A DNA stretch of 35,345 nucleotides from Phallusia fumigata (GCA_008931825.1 QXVZ01032235.1:1-35345); one strand, 5' to 3'. Counted from the first letter of the stretch, positions 12,101 through 21,467 are shown. Notes: generated from the sequence alone by a model not told the origin. Made by a program: numbers and translations.

Positions 12101-13055
12101 TTAATCTGAGTTGAGTTGAGTTTAATCTAAAATACTTTTTAATACAGAGGTCATGGTAATATGCGATACAAACTGATTATATTATTCCCGAATTTGTCTA
12201 CATTTACAACTTTCAAACACTGAAAAAGGCTACAAGTTTATGTGCCCTAACTAAAGTAAAATAAAAAATGATACATGGGATACAAAAAGGTTGTCACCCC
12301 TGCATGGTTTGCTTTTGTTCATCAGATTTTCATGAAATATTTTTTTGTCTATGGAAAAAATATGACATGCTACTTGTGACAGTGCCCGAAGGTAGTTATA
12401 AAGAAATAGTGGCATTAATATCCCATTAATCCTAGTGGCGATTTCTCATGCACAAAGCACACTGGTTTGCAATGGATGAAGTCAACTACAAAATTTAGAA
12501 CCCTGTAATTGGAAACCTTCCATTCACCAGCTCGCATCTGCAGTACTCACCATTTACCAGCTCACATCTCCAATATTGTGAAAGCTTTTGAGCCAGAGTA
12601 GATTTTCCACATCCCTGTAATTCAGGAGTAATTCAGAACAATTCTTATTATGATGTGTATTAGTTTGTTTTCTGTTTTGGTAACAGGAACCAATGAAAAA
12701 CTTGAACCCCCTTGAACTTCATTAGGCATAATCAATTCACTAGTCAACCAAGAAAATCTCAGGATGAATAAAGCAAATATCTTGGGAGTGCTGTTTTTTG
12801 TTGGAAAAGGTTATGTTAAGAAAGCGACCTTACAAAATCCTACGTTTAACCAACCCCCTACTAAAGAAGCATTTTAAAATTACATAATTTTTTTTTGTTT
12901 GTTGAGTTTACATGTGAGGTTTCAGAAATAAAAACAGGACTAACCGGTTTTCCCAAGATTATAAAGCAGGTTGGCTTTGACTGAAGAAACTGAAGTTCAG
13001 TCACGTCTTCATCAAAATGATCCATCATTTTCTCTTTGTTGGGCTGTGAAGACAT
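116..13055 (-). CDS. AK9: AK9-like multi-domain adenylate/nucleoside-phosphate kinase
   Basis: AK9 family enzymes transfer phosphate between nucleoside mono-, di- and triphosphates and are linked to cilia and flagella. I joined 33 exons (5'->3'): 12945-13055, 12551-12614, 11756-11870, 11534-11681, 11167-11346, 10869-10997, 10632-10808, 10370-10486, 10110-10307, 9755-9835, 9571-9694, 9242-9369, 8709-8851, 8362-8496, 8187-8265, 7996-8125, 7825-7896, 7263-7475, 6590-6765, 6224-6481, 5824-5952, 5046-5188, 4763-4982, 4227-4376, 3918-4025, 3322-3549, 2276-2495, 1925-2126, 1697-1864, 1395-1591, 913-1119, 691-850, 116-284. The sum is 5,079 nt, exactly 1,692 codons plus TAA, with no internal stop. P-loops lie near residues 35-43, 395-403, 897-904 and 1317-1325. 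Domain order and linkers match human AK9 as I remember it (about 1,900 aa). The true 3' end may lie outside the window: the last exon carries a possible donor (AA|GTAAAT) overlapping the stop, and human AK9 is about 120 residues longer there. The start is the first ATG upstream of P-loop 1. Confidence 0.93.
1143..1250 (+). mobile_element. Repeat with hAT-like end, copy 1
   Basis: Starts CAGGGTTTCCCAAAC, like the 5' ends of many hAT elements, and continues with GACTCTTTTTGG and later CAGTTCAAAACATGC. Same order and spacing as at 23782-23900. It is in an AK9 intron. No matching inverted end or target-site duplication was confirmed. Confidence 0.5.
1692..1697 (-). other. AK9: GC-AG splice donor in AK9 (exon 29)
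   Basis: Read on the minus strand, exon 29 ends ...CATGACAG followed by GCAAGT, a textbook GC-type donor. Using it, codon AG|T plus GACAAAATTACT gives HDSDKITV, which lines up with the AK9 family at this point. The nearest GT donor, five bases further on, shifts the frame. Confidence 0.8.
2496..3321. other. AK9 intron between exons 26 and 27 (826 bases)
   Basis: A+T-rich sequence without a conserved coding segment. Exon 26 joins exon 27 in phase 0 (KWDPVN|LHERDD), which matches the family without a missing piece, so I see no exon here. Confidence 0.6.
4429..4837. repeat. 204-base direct duplication around a single N (4633)
   Basis: 4429-4632 and 4634-4837 are near-identical (a few substitutions) and equal in length, with the only N exactly between them. 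The left copy repeats the 3' part of AK9 exon 23 plus intron, but lacks the exon's 5' part. It is best read as two allelic contig ends that were not merged. It is not a real repeat or a second exon. Confidence 0.85.
5189..5823. other. AK9 intron between exons 21 and 22 (635 bases)
   Basis: No recognisable element. Short open frames on the plus strand here show no family resemblance and begin inside intron sequence. Confidence 0.5.
7497..7969. repeat. 235-237-base direct duplication around a single N (7732)
   Basis: 7497-7731 and 7733-7969 are near-identical and flank the N. Each contains a full 72-base copy of AK9 exon 17 (7589-7660 and 7825-7896), which differ at one residue (EPTPP versus EATPP in the translated exon). 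Including both would duplicate 24 residues. It most likely represents two haplotypes joined end to end. Confidence 0.85.
8941..9056 (+). repeat. Dispersed TGAGT-tailed repeat, copy A (diverged)
   Basis: Begins with GAGTTGAGTTAAGTTAAGTTT and then carries the family core (CAATTGCACTAAAACAATTA, CAAGCCAGAAACAGCTGTGC). It matches copies at 9866-10029 and 18048-18222 but is more decayed and shorter. It lies in an AK9 intron. Confidence 0.7.
9866..10029 (+). repeat. Dispersed TGAGT-tailed repeat, copy B
   Basis: Shares with the 18048-18222 copy the blocks GAAATCGTAGCGACACAA, TGCACTAAAACAATCAC, AGCTGCGCAACGT, GAGCG(C)GAAAAAGT and the end GCGCTGCAGCTACACC. No coding capacity. Its right end runs directly into a 24-base perfect A/T palindrome. 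It is in an AK9 intron, so likely a non-autonomous element (SINE or MITE). Confidence 0.8.
10030..10053. repeat. 24-base perfect A/T palindrome
   Basis: Each 12-base half (AATTATAATTAT) is the exact reverse complement of the other. It abuts the end of repeat copy B and could be that element's variable A/T tail. Confidence 0.8.
11871..12550. other. AK9 intron between exons 2 and 3 (680 bases)
   Basis: Holds the short TGAGT repeat fragment and the decayed copy of the exon 2 donor. Nothing else supported. Confidence 0.5.
12109..12133 (+). repeat. Short TGAGT-type repeat fragment
   Basis: CTGAGTTGAGTTGAGTTTAA resembles the pentamer end of the dispersed repeat family, but the rest of the element is absent. 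Confidence 0.4.
12520..12572 (-). repeat. Micro-duplication of the AK9 exon 2 donor region
   Basis: Two adjacent copies of about 22 bases (AGATGTGAGCTGGTAAATGG and AGATGCGAGCTGGTGAATGG on the minus strand) are separated by a few bases. The first copy encodes RCELVNG and ends at the GTGAGT donor used. The second copy lies inside the intron and has lost the donor. Confidence 0.7.
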
Positions 13056-13944
13056 AGCTCACAGCATCTCTCAACATCAAGAAACAATTGTAAACAAACC
13101 GCAGTACAGTATTTGAAATTTAAAAACTCAAATCCGAAAATAAAGTTTTTTTAACCAATAAATTCTCGTATTACGTACTAAGTTTCGTGCTAGGTATCTA
13201 TTCCTATTTCAATATGTGTGGGTGTTATGGTGTTTTTCATCAATTTTGTTACAATTCTAAGCAATTTATTTGCAACTGCCGAAATAAGCATCACATAAGC
13301 AGTCGTAGGCCGCTTAACACCGCTGCCATGGTAACCGCAAACAGCATGGTAACCGCACACCTACACTGAACGTAAAAATGTGTTCAAATGTTTTAAAGAT
13401 AATTATTGACAAAACGTTTTTTAAATTTATTTACCCATAGTAATGGTTAAATTTTAAGTGCTTTTTTGTCGGTGCAAAGTATGTTTCTACCTTTCAAAAT
13501 TTATTCCCGGCTACTTTTGGTTATTACCCCAATTAAAAAGACACTTGGCGGGAAATTAAACACTTTCCTTTCGTTGTGCAGAAAATGGTCAGTAAGCTTT
13601 TGTCAACTAGTTAGGTTGCGTTTTAACCTTGGATCAATTTATTGCAAACCAGTGTAGTCCTTCAACTTTTAACATTAAACCAATTTTTTTAAAATATATA
13701 TTAGTTTTCACACTTCACAAACTATGTTTTTGTTTGTTATGATTCATAAAGGTGTGGCTGACAAGGTGACCCCAGAGTTTTTCGCCACCCCGCTGCTCGA
13801 AAAGTGCGAATAAACTAAACTAAACAAACTGAAAATTAACTTTTTTATTAATTGCCACAGTCTAATAATTTTAATAAAGTTGTTTTTTGTTGGTTGGCAA
13901 AATTTTTTAAACATTGATTAGGTTCAACGTTCAAGTGTGATGCC
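13056..13944. promoter_or_regulatory. Divergent intergenic region between AK9 and EME1
   Basis: About 890 bases separate the two start codons, which point away from each other. The region has no plausible exon. It includes an RFX X-box-like site (13322-13335) on the AK9 side. The position suggests it holds both promoters (inference). Confidence 0.6.
13322..13335 (-). promoter_or_regulatory. X-box-like RFX site upstream of AK9
   Basis: Read on the minus strand, GTTACCATGGCAGC fits the X-box consensus GTNRCC-N2-RGYAAC with one mismatch (second half GGCAGC). It lies 267 bases upstream of the AK9 start codon. A second half-site (CATGGTAAC) follows at about 13344-13352. RFX factors drive ciliary genes, and AK9 is associated with cilia and flagella. 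Confidence 0.45.
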
Positions 13945-15719
13945 ATGGCCAGTGCAAAAGGTGGGGGATGGACTATTTCATCTGAAAGCAGCGACAATGA
14001 ATTACCTTCTATTTCATATGTTAAACAAAAAAACAAAGTTGTTGACCACAAGCCAACTCGAGTAGTACTGTCTGATTCTGACAGTGGTGATGAAAACCTG
14101 GGCTTGTATGTTCCATTATCAGAAAGAATATCTGGAGGTTCAAAACTGAAATTAACTAATCCAGTAACTGATAGCACAGAACCAAAAAAACTGATGCCTA
14201 ACAATTTTACCAACATATGCTCCAAAGGTAAAGCTGATGCAAAACAGACAAAAAAACAATTTGACAAAGAACAAAAAAAAGCTGATGTTCTAAAAAGGAA
14301 AGCTGCTCAAGCCGAACTTAAGTCATTAAAACCAGAGGAGTGTTTAAAAAGAATTGTATGTCAAGTTGATTCAACAATACCTACTATGTTTGACACTGAC
14401 CAATTATTAGCTAACCTAAGCTGTGAGTGCGATGCTAAATTTGAGGAAAGCCACAACACTTTTCCATCTGTCAAATGGAAACGACATTTAACATTCTATC
14501 AAGCAAATGAACAACAAACTTTGACTGAAACTGAAACTATGCAGGATGAACCCGAAATGCTTGCAGTTTTACCAGTACGGGAGTTTGTTTTATTGGTTGA
14601 CGGACATAAAAATGACTCCCTTAACTCTTTAACACAATGGGCATGTGAAATTGTAGATCGGCATCCTGGTCATAACATACATATTGTTTGCTTTGGGGTC
14701 GAGGCATACAAAAGAAAAATTAAAAGCAAGGCACAAAAAGAATACAGAAAACTTGTTACAAATGATGGAAACATCATGAAGGACAAGAAAAGTTCAAACA
14801 AAAAGTACAAAAAAGGAGATTTGCCGGAACTATCTGCTGATGACATAGAAGATGCTTTGGTGATGTTGCAAATCAACTCGGTTATTAATACAATATTTGT
14901 TGAATCCCTTGAAGAGTTCACATTACTGGTGCAGCAGATGTCCAAGTCTGTTGCTGAAGCACCTTACAAGAGAATGAAGAGGCAAAATGTCCAATTTATT
15001 AACGAAAAATCTTCTGTCAAGGTGACCAAAGTTTGCTTAATATATTTTAGCAATATACTTTTTGTTTGATTATTACCAATGTCTAGCAAAATGAATATAA
15101 AACGGTAAAAAACATGTTGGATGCAGTTTTGTTAGGTTAACAATGCATTAGCTTCAATTAAGTTTAAAAATTATGCAATTTATAATCTTTTTTATGTGCA
15201 GTTTTCAAATCTTTTCATATGACTGGTTGAAAATGAACTTTTAAGTTGTTTATACTAACCAATGTTTCAAAAGGGGATTAGTGCTGTGGGTAAAACATCT
15301 GTGGTGAAAAGGGGTAGGGTGCATAGTTGTGGTTGTCAGGACGTTTTGTATAAAGCGAAAAGCAACCTGTCGCTATCGTAAGTGTTGCCACTTTGCACCA
15401 AGTTTGCACAATTGCCCTGTTGCAGATCGATACGCGCACGGGCGAGGGGTCAAAGAAAGTTTGGAAGCAAATGCTGCTGCAGTTCCATAACCTGAGCCCG
15501 GACATGGCCAACGCCATAGTAGGCAAATATCCGTCGCTGGGAAGTTTGATTTGCGCCTATTGCCGCATTTCAAATGCCGAAGGCGAGAAGCTGCTGTCTG
15601 AAATTGTCGTGCGTCGCGGAGTTGGGACGCTAGAGAGCCAGCGCCGCATTGGTCCCGAACTTTCAAAGCGGATTCATAAAATGCTGACAACTTTAGATGG
15701 CGATCAAGTTTTATTTTGA
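13945..15719 (+). CDS. EME1: EME1, regulatory subunit of the MUS81 crossover-junction endonuclease
   Basis: EME1 pairs with MUS81 to cut branched DNA (3' flaps, nicked Holliday junctions, stalled forks) in the nucleus. Two exons, 13945-15021 and 15426-15719, join in phase 0 (SSVK|IDTRTG) at a CAAG|GTGACC donor and a TTGCAG acceptor; the product is 456 aa. The N-terminus has SSESSDNELPSISYVK and an acidic Ser stretch (LSDSDSGDENLG), as in other EME1 proteins. Residues about 90-135 are Lys-rich. From about residue 210 the ERCC4-like fold begins (FVLLVDGHKND), without the catalytic ERK-xxx-D of MUS81, as expected for EME1. The C-terminal tandem HhH region reads VWKQMLLQFHNLSPDMANAI and RRIGPELSKRIHKMLTTLDG. 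Human EME1 is longer (about 570 aa), mainly in the disordered N-terminus. The ATG is in good context (gccATGGCC). Confidence 0.92.
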
Positions 15720-16952
15720 ACAAATATGTGTGCCAAAACATGACGAACAGTTCCCGTCAGTCAACTTTAAATAGGAAACGTTGACGCACTGTTATGCAGT
15801 AAATATGCGTCATCCCATTCTATTTAAAGTTAAAACAATGCGAGGAGAATTGATACAGTGCAAGGTTCATCGTTGGGAAATGTTTGCATTTGCAATCGTT
15901 GTATTTTTTGTTGTCGTTTGCGGTGTATTCACGGAATATTATTTGACAAAAATGCATTTAAACACTAACACAATGATTTTCATTTTAGGGAAATACTAAA
16001 ACACGTGCAAAGCGCAAATTTTTTTTTTATGATTGCAATTGTTTCTTTGAGAGGTGCTGTGCATTTGTGCTGATTAAGAGATTACAGCTGCAGGTTTTGT
16101 ACCGTCTTTTGTATATGGTTGGCTGCAGTGCGGGCAGGAAACCATGTGTTGCTCCAAATTTAGTGGCTATTAGGTTTTGGCATGAAACCAAGCTGTATGA
16201 ACGTATATTTCCGCGTAGTAAAGCGATCCCCAAATATTGCCTTCGCACACGACTTTTCGGAAGTCAGGCCACCGAAAAACTTCCGACAAGGTCAGCTCTC
16301 GGCAATTCAGACCCGAATCTTTCTTTTCGTGCAGTTGGTGACAAGAAAAAGCTTAGGAGTGGAGGATATCCGCTCGCAGTTGATTGTAAGTCGCAGAGGA
16401 AAAAGCTTAGGGTTAATTGACATGGGAATATGGAGTTTACACTTAAACAAGGTAAGGTGCCAATAGAAACGTCTTGTATTGTAAGCAGTTTTTTCGTCAT
16501 TCCAAAACTTGCGGCTTCAATTTGTTGATAGTGAAAGTTGGTTAGTAAAATAGTTTATCGTATGACAAGAACGCATATTTTTTTCTGATTTGGGTTCCAA
16601 TACCTAAGTTTAACCGGAAATGAGTCCGCAATGTAAAGATGTTACAAAGCGGCCAAAAATAAGGTACCGCTACATCGTCATTACGTTTTACAAACAAAAA
16701 TTAAGCGTTTTGGGCGAAATACTTTTATCTTTTACCGACTTTATTTTTGTACTTACCGTTTCGAAAAAGGAGAAAGATTTCCTAAGGGAAATAAGTTTCT
16801 GTAGGCTAATTTAGCAAAACAGTTTGTTTGCAGAATGTTCTATGTAAGTCATGTTGAGCGACACCAAACTTACATAACTGTTTTTATTGGATTCTGTGAC
16901 ATTTTGAATATAATAAAGAGGCTTCTAGGCCACTAAGAAAACGACAGACACA
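15720..16952. other. Intergenic region between EME1 and the receptor gene
   Basis: Contains a nested inverted repeat right after EME1 (15763-15831). A slightly G+C-richer stretch at about 16180-16420 has overlapping open frames of 94-117 codons on both strands that I do not recognise. The receptor's promoter should lie toward the right edge. No gene is supported. Confidence 0.5.
15763..15831. repeat. Nested inverted repeat downstream of EME1
   Basis: Outer arms AACTTTAAATAG (15763-15774) and CTATTTAAAGTT (15820-15831) pair over 12 bases. Inner arms TGACGCA (15782-15788) and TGCGTCA (15806-15812) pair over 7. The two internal loops are both 7 bases and the apical loop is 17. It begins 43 bases after the EME1 stop codon, so probably in its 3' UTR. 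Confidence 0.75.
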
Positions 16953-19900
16953 ATGGCGATGGGACTCGATGAAATGTTTCTTGAGAATGACAGCGAGTAT
17001 GAGGATCCAGTGGACATTGTAAGCATTTGCTCAAAAACCGCCGACCGATTCGGCATCGCTGAGTTGTTGTCAATATCAGTTGTGGTTGTCTTGGGATTGG
17101 TTGGAAACGGCCTGGTTGCTTTTGTACTGGTCGTGTTAAGGGAACACCTGAAAAGTCGCCCAGGATGGTAAGTTAAAACAGTTTTGTTTGCCAATAGGTG
17201 ACACTTTGAGAATAAAAGTCCAAATTTCTATTAATTCGCCAAAGTTGGAGTTATTTTGGTTGCGATTTAACGTGTGTTTAGAAATTCATTGACACTTCTT
17301 ACCCAAATTACACTCATGAAAACCGAGGGAAAACCATTTTTTCAAAAATGCTTGAAAAATTATTTGCAGGATACTAATACAGATGATAATTGCAAATTCG
17401 TTGTATCTCATTCTTTTCCTGTGCAAGATTGCCGAAGACGGAGTTGGCAAATGGTCGATGAGCGAACTGGCTTGCAAGTTCCAAACTTTATTTGCCACAG
17501 CGAGCATTAACAGTGCTATCCTTCTTCTTGTGGTAGGTTTTAACAGCAAAACGAATGTGTCAATATTATTAGGCCTATTAGGCTACAACAACTATTGATC
17601 ATTACATCTTATCTTCAAATTTCTATCAAAAATCGTCGTACATCGGTGTAAATACCAAAAGAGTAATGGGGTTTCAAAACCCTTTCCCATCGTAATTTCT
17701 TCGGCCAAGTTGCTGTTTTACAAGATTTAAAATTTTCTGTCTGCAGATCACCAATATAGAGCGAACGATCACATATGCCGGTTCAAATTTTCCACATCGC
17801 ATTTTTTCCGCCTGTTCAGTAACAGCTGTCAGGATAACATCATCAATTTTGATCTGGTTGTTGTGCCTATGTGGAAGTATACCACAGTTCCAACTGGCGT
17901 GCATCGACTTCTGTGGGCAGTGCTCGCAGATTCATCCACTAACGAGAGAACAAATCTGTCAGTATGTAAGTAGAACATGTGAAAACACCCCAAACACAAA
18001 AAAGCTCAGTAGAAATGGGTACACTTTATTTTTTTATCTGGTAGATGAGTTGAGTTGAGTCGAGTCTGTTTCGCTTATTGGCGAAAGAAATCGTAGCGAC
18101 ACAACTGCACTAAAACAATCACATGACCGTAAACAGCTGCGCAACGTTAAGACAATATGGAGCGAAAAAGTAAAGGGGTTAATTGGTGAATCAACGTTGA
18201 ACGCGCTGCAGCTACACCACCACTAAGGCGTTGTGTGACGGGGACTCACATCGGAGAGTGAATTTGACCCAATGGGGGATAAAGGCTTGGCAACGTGTTG
18301 GTGGGATCAGTCTAAGACTTACCACCCGTGTTAGCCAAAGTGGTTGGGAAGTGCAACTTTTTACCGCAATTGGCCACATCGTACAATTGTAATGATGCTT
18401 GGCGTCAGAAATTCCAATAATACACAAAACAAATTTCATAAATAATCGTTGCGATAGAACAGGGGTCACATTAAATCTACTCACAAGTTGTAAGCTATCT
18501 GATGCATTCTTTGTTCACAATTTTTTTGTTAAGTTAAAAACGCCAATAATGACCTTACCATCAACAATATTTCAACAATCTTACATTGCAAACATCATTT
18601 TTCAATGATACGCATATATGGGTACCGTGGGTCGTGTGTTGCACCCCTCTGGTATAGCACAAAGGGAAAAAAACAAGTGGTCCTATGAAGCATGTTCTCT
18701 AAAATTCAATTATCGTTTTTTTGTAACAAAAGGCATGTACGGCCCGCATGTACGAATGTTGTGAGCATTAATTAAACAAGATTGAATTTACAGCTGTTAC
18801 TAAAAAACGTTACTGGCAGTAAAACCTGCGTAGATGATAACAATTGCTGACTTTATTTGAGTTTTTTCAAGAAAACTGATTTGAGTGGTTAATATTTTGT
18901 CTCTAGTTGCAGCTAAACGAGACAGACTGCTCAGGATTCTTTGATGAAGTAGCACGTGATCATCTCTATGCCGAGTTTGATGACGATCTAAGTCAAGAAT
19001 ATTTTCTTGCTCCCCAAGAAGGTCCAGGATTCGCTTACGAAATCTACAACCAAGCTGATAAATTTGTGCACGACCAACATAATGCCACAATTGTGTTTCC
19101 ATGCCAGTAAGTCATGTAGTTTTCTATGACGGTATTTATTTGGTTTATTGATTCTTATGTATATCTGGTAGGTGACGCTCAAGAGTATCAAAAAGCGATA
19201 CGGTTATCACAACTTATACATTCATAAACAAAACTCGATAAAGTTTTGTTTGTGGTGTTTGAGTGGCATTTCTATCCACGTTTCTTAAAAAACAACTTGA
19301 TTTATTTTTCTGTTTGCAGTCATGACGAACCTCCAGGATTCTTTCGTATATTGTACGTGCGATTTGTCCTGCTGTTTGCCCTCCCACTTGCATCAATGCT
19401 GGTGTCAGCGATTTCTTTGTATCGATACAAAAAGCAAATTCAACCTGTCATCAACAACCAGGCGAGATTTTATAAAATTGACAAGGAGTATATAAGAGGC
19501 GGAATAAGTTTCTTTTACCTTTTTACTGTTGTTTAACGACTTTTATTAAAAAATAAACGACCTGTTGAAGCACATTTTTAACCAATTTTCGCCGGATCAT
19601 ACCGACAGCCTTTAATTGCCTTTAGCTTGGCAAAATGAATGTAGACTTAACTGTCTTCAGCCTTCAGCATCCCGGGGTATAAACAATCAACACCAAAGAT
19701 AGTTTTTAAACTAAAAAGTGCTTACAGTTTTGTAAACTAAACATTTAGCGAGACGCATCAACTGGCCAGTGGATGATGACAGTCATCGCGTTTAACTGCC
19801 TTTTCCTTATCTGCTGGATTCCGTATCACGTGATCGACTTGGGACGGATACGTGGATTAGATGCGTCGCCTCATTCTTGCACGATCCTACTTCACTACAC

Positions 19901-20261
19901 CAAGTTCAGTGTTGTGGCATATCACGCTATTTTTCCATTCCTCTACATGTAAGTACGACGTGGTTTGAACTTTTTTAGACAAATCTTTGCAGGCACATCT
20001 AATCTAACCAGCACAAGTTTTTAAAAAAGTTTAAAAATCCCGTCTGTTACTTCGTCTTAGCAGTACACAAAGATTTAACGTTAACGGGTTTTTAGGTCGT
20101 TGACGCGAAACTTCAGGCACCAAATCCTCGCGTCATTCGCCACAGTTGTTTACTCAGTGGTGGAGAAAGCTTCCAAGACGTCCGATTTCATCTTGATGAA
20201 AAGAGCTGCTTACTTCAGCCAGCGACCAAGGGAAAACACCGAATCCGCAACAGGACAGTGA
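16953..20261 (+). CDS. Divergent class A (rhodopsin-like) G-protein-coupled receptor
   Basis: Seven exons: 16953-17167, 17370-17532, 17747-17965, 18907-19106, 19320-19461, 19749-19948, 20096-20261; 434 aa with all phases closing. Visible: acidic N-terminus; TM1 with GN motif (GLVGNGLVAF); TM2/TM3 with the conserved Cys (LACKFQ); TM4 Trp (SSILIWLLC); a very long acidic, Cys-containing extracellular loop 2 with possible N-glycosylation sites (LNET, HNAT); TM5 Pro (LLFALPLAS); TM6 CWIPYH; TM7 ending FPFLYMSLTRNFRHQ, then helix 8 and a short tail. Plasma-membrane receptor, probably for a peptide, ligand unknown. Oddities: DRY is ERT, NPxxY is FPFLY, and TM2 has Asn where the Na+-site Asp is expected. 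Exon 5 to 6 needs a GC donor. Exon 4 may start at 18913 instead (two residues fewer). Closest subfamily not recognised. Confidence 0.85.
17966..18906. other. Receptor intron 3 (941 bases) with repeat insertion
   Basis: The largest intron of the receptor gene; it holds copy C of the dispersed repeat at its 5' side and unrecognised sequence after it. No exon is needed between flanking exons, which join in phase 0. Confidence 0.6.
18048..18222 (+). repeat. Dispersed TGAGT-tailed repeat, copy C
   Basis: Starts with TGAGTTGAGTTGAGTCGAGT and shares blocks with 9866-10029: GAAATCGTAGCGACACAACT, TGCACTAAAACAATCAC, AGCTGCGCAACGTTAA, GAGCGAAAAAGTAAA, GCGCTGCAGCTACACC. This is the most complete copy in the window. 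It inserted into receptor intron 3. Confidence 0.82.
19462..19748 (+). other. Probable GC-AG intron in the receptor gene
   Basis: Exon 5 reads PVINNQ ending CAG, followed by GCGAGA. The next exon starts after TTTAG at 19749 with RDASTGQWMMT in phase 0. No good GT donor in phase 0 lies before the stop at 19534. The splice joins a basic intracellular loop 3 to TM6. Confidence 0.6.
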
Positions 20262-21467
20262 CTTACCACGCAGTGAACACGAGCTGCCCGCGTGTTGACA
20301 CGTCACCAGAAACAGCTGACTGTGTTATTCGCAGAGTACGGAATGCTGTTTGCGGTCAGGGTCAAACACTTGATTATCGGATTTGTATTTCTCGCACCCT
20401 AAAGCACAAATAGAGGGAAGCGCGGAAATTTTTAAATTAGTCTAAACTTGCGATTTGACGTAATGGCGTTGGCTCCTGCCTTCTGAACATGAAGAAAAGC
20501 AACACAACGAAATTGGAACAATTAAAAGCAAGCAACAAACATTAAAATTATTTAAATCATGTAAAAGTTGCAACAATAGGAATAAAAACCTTTTATAGCA
20601 CGATATATGTACAAATTTGTGTAGGATAATATAATATGCGATAAGCCATGGAGAGAGTGGTATGCACAAGTATAGCTAAAATCGTTGCTTATCCAAGTTC
20701 CTGAAGTGTAAAGTCTTGTAGGCAGTGATGGTTGGTTGTGTACAAATAAAATTGTTTTGGTTGAAAGCAAGCTGTAATCTACTGTTTGGATATTGTAAAG
20801 TAAAGATCCAAGCTCAACAACTACAGTACAACAGTAATAAATATTTGATCGGATACTAGCGGTAACGGTTTTTAAATCGGCACGCGGTCTGTGTAAGAGT
20901 AAAATTCTAACACAAACAAAATACACAGTCACCATCTCCACATATAAATCACTGCCTGTACCTAAAATAGTTATCAATTGAAGCAGTGCAAGGCGTTTAA
21001 AAAGACACATTGTTGCCGTTTTACCCTAATGCAAACGCAAAAATTGCCATAGAATTGACACCGCTAGTGTTAATTTTTAGGGCGGTAAGTGCAAATACGT
21101 CGGCACTATTGATCGTTTTAAAAAGTGTTTGTAGTTGCAATTTGTCAGCACCAACATAACTTTGTCATTAAGTTCACTTGTTTTTCTGCCACAAACAGTT
21201 TTTTCGAAAAAGGTTACCCAATTTCATGGTCAATTTAAAGTGGGCACGAAATTGTCAAATAACACAATTGTTTTCAATATAATGTTTGATGCTAAATTAC
21301 ACTCGCCAAGAGCTGAAATTTGGAGGGAATGTTTTACGCAAACTTGTTTTACAAAATCTTCATGATTTGCCAGGACCGGATTATTGTTTTCTACACCTCT
21401 ACACCTTGGTTTTGTTTCTAGCCTTACTTGGTTTAAACATTAGTCGACCGCACGGTAACAAGTAGCA
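20262..21467. other. Convergent intergenic region, receptor 3' side to glycogenin 3' side
   Basis: Holds the 3' ends of two convergent genes. An AATAAA at 20581-20586 could be the receptor's polyadenylation signal. A 152-codon minus-strand open frame at 20552-21010 has no recognisable domain and is rejected as a gene. Confidence 0.45.

Larger units (their letters stand above)
11534..13055 (-). other. AK9: AK9 kinase domain 1 (N-terminal), exons 1-4
   Basis: Residues 1-146. The P-loop GKPGCGKST is split by an intron between the Pro (exon 1 end, 12945) and the next Gly (exon 2 start, 12614). The Walker-B-like strand reads YGYVLDGMPVIDD in exon 4. Adenylate kinases normally have DGFPR here; the Arg that contacts AMP is missing, so this unit may be structural or weakly active (inference). 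Exon 2 ends at a strong GTGAGT donor at 12550; the alternative GTAAAT donor seven bases upstream would break the frame into exon 3. Confidence 0.85.

Noticed and set aside
13848..14267. 139-codon minus-strand frame opposite EME1 exon 1
   Set aside because: Antisense shadow of the EME1 coding frame.
16067..16466. Overlapping plus-strand frames of 117 and 94 codons between EME1 and the receptor
   Set aside because: No family resemblance, no convincing splice partners, and comparable frames occur on the opposite strand.
20552..21010. 152-codon minus-strand open frame downstream of the receptor
   Set aside because: Hydrophobic A+T-rich composition with no domain, no splice or promoter context, and overlapping the expected 3' UTR region.
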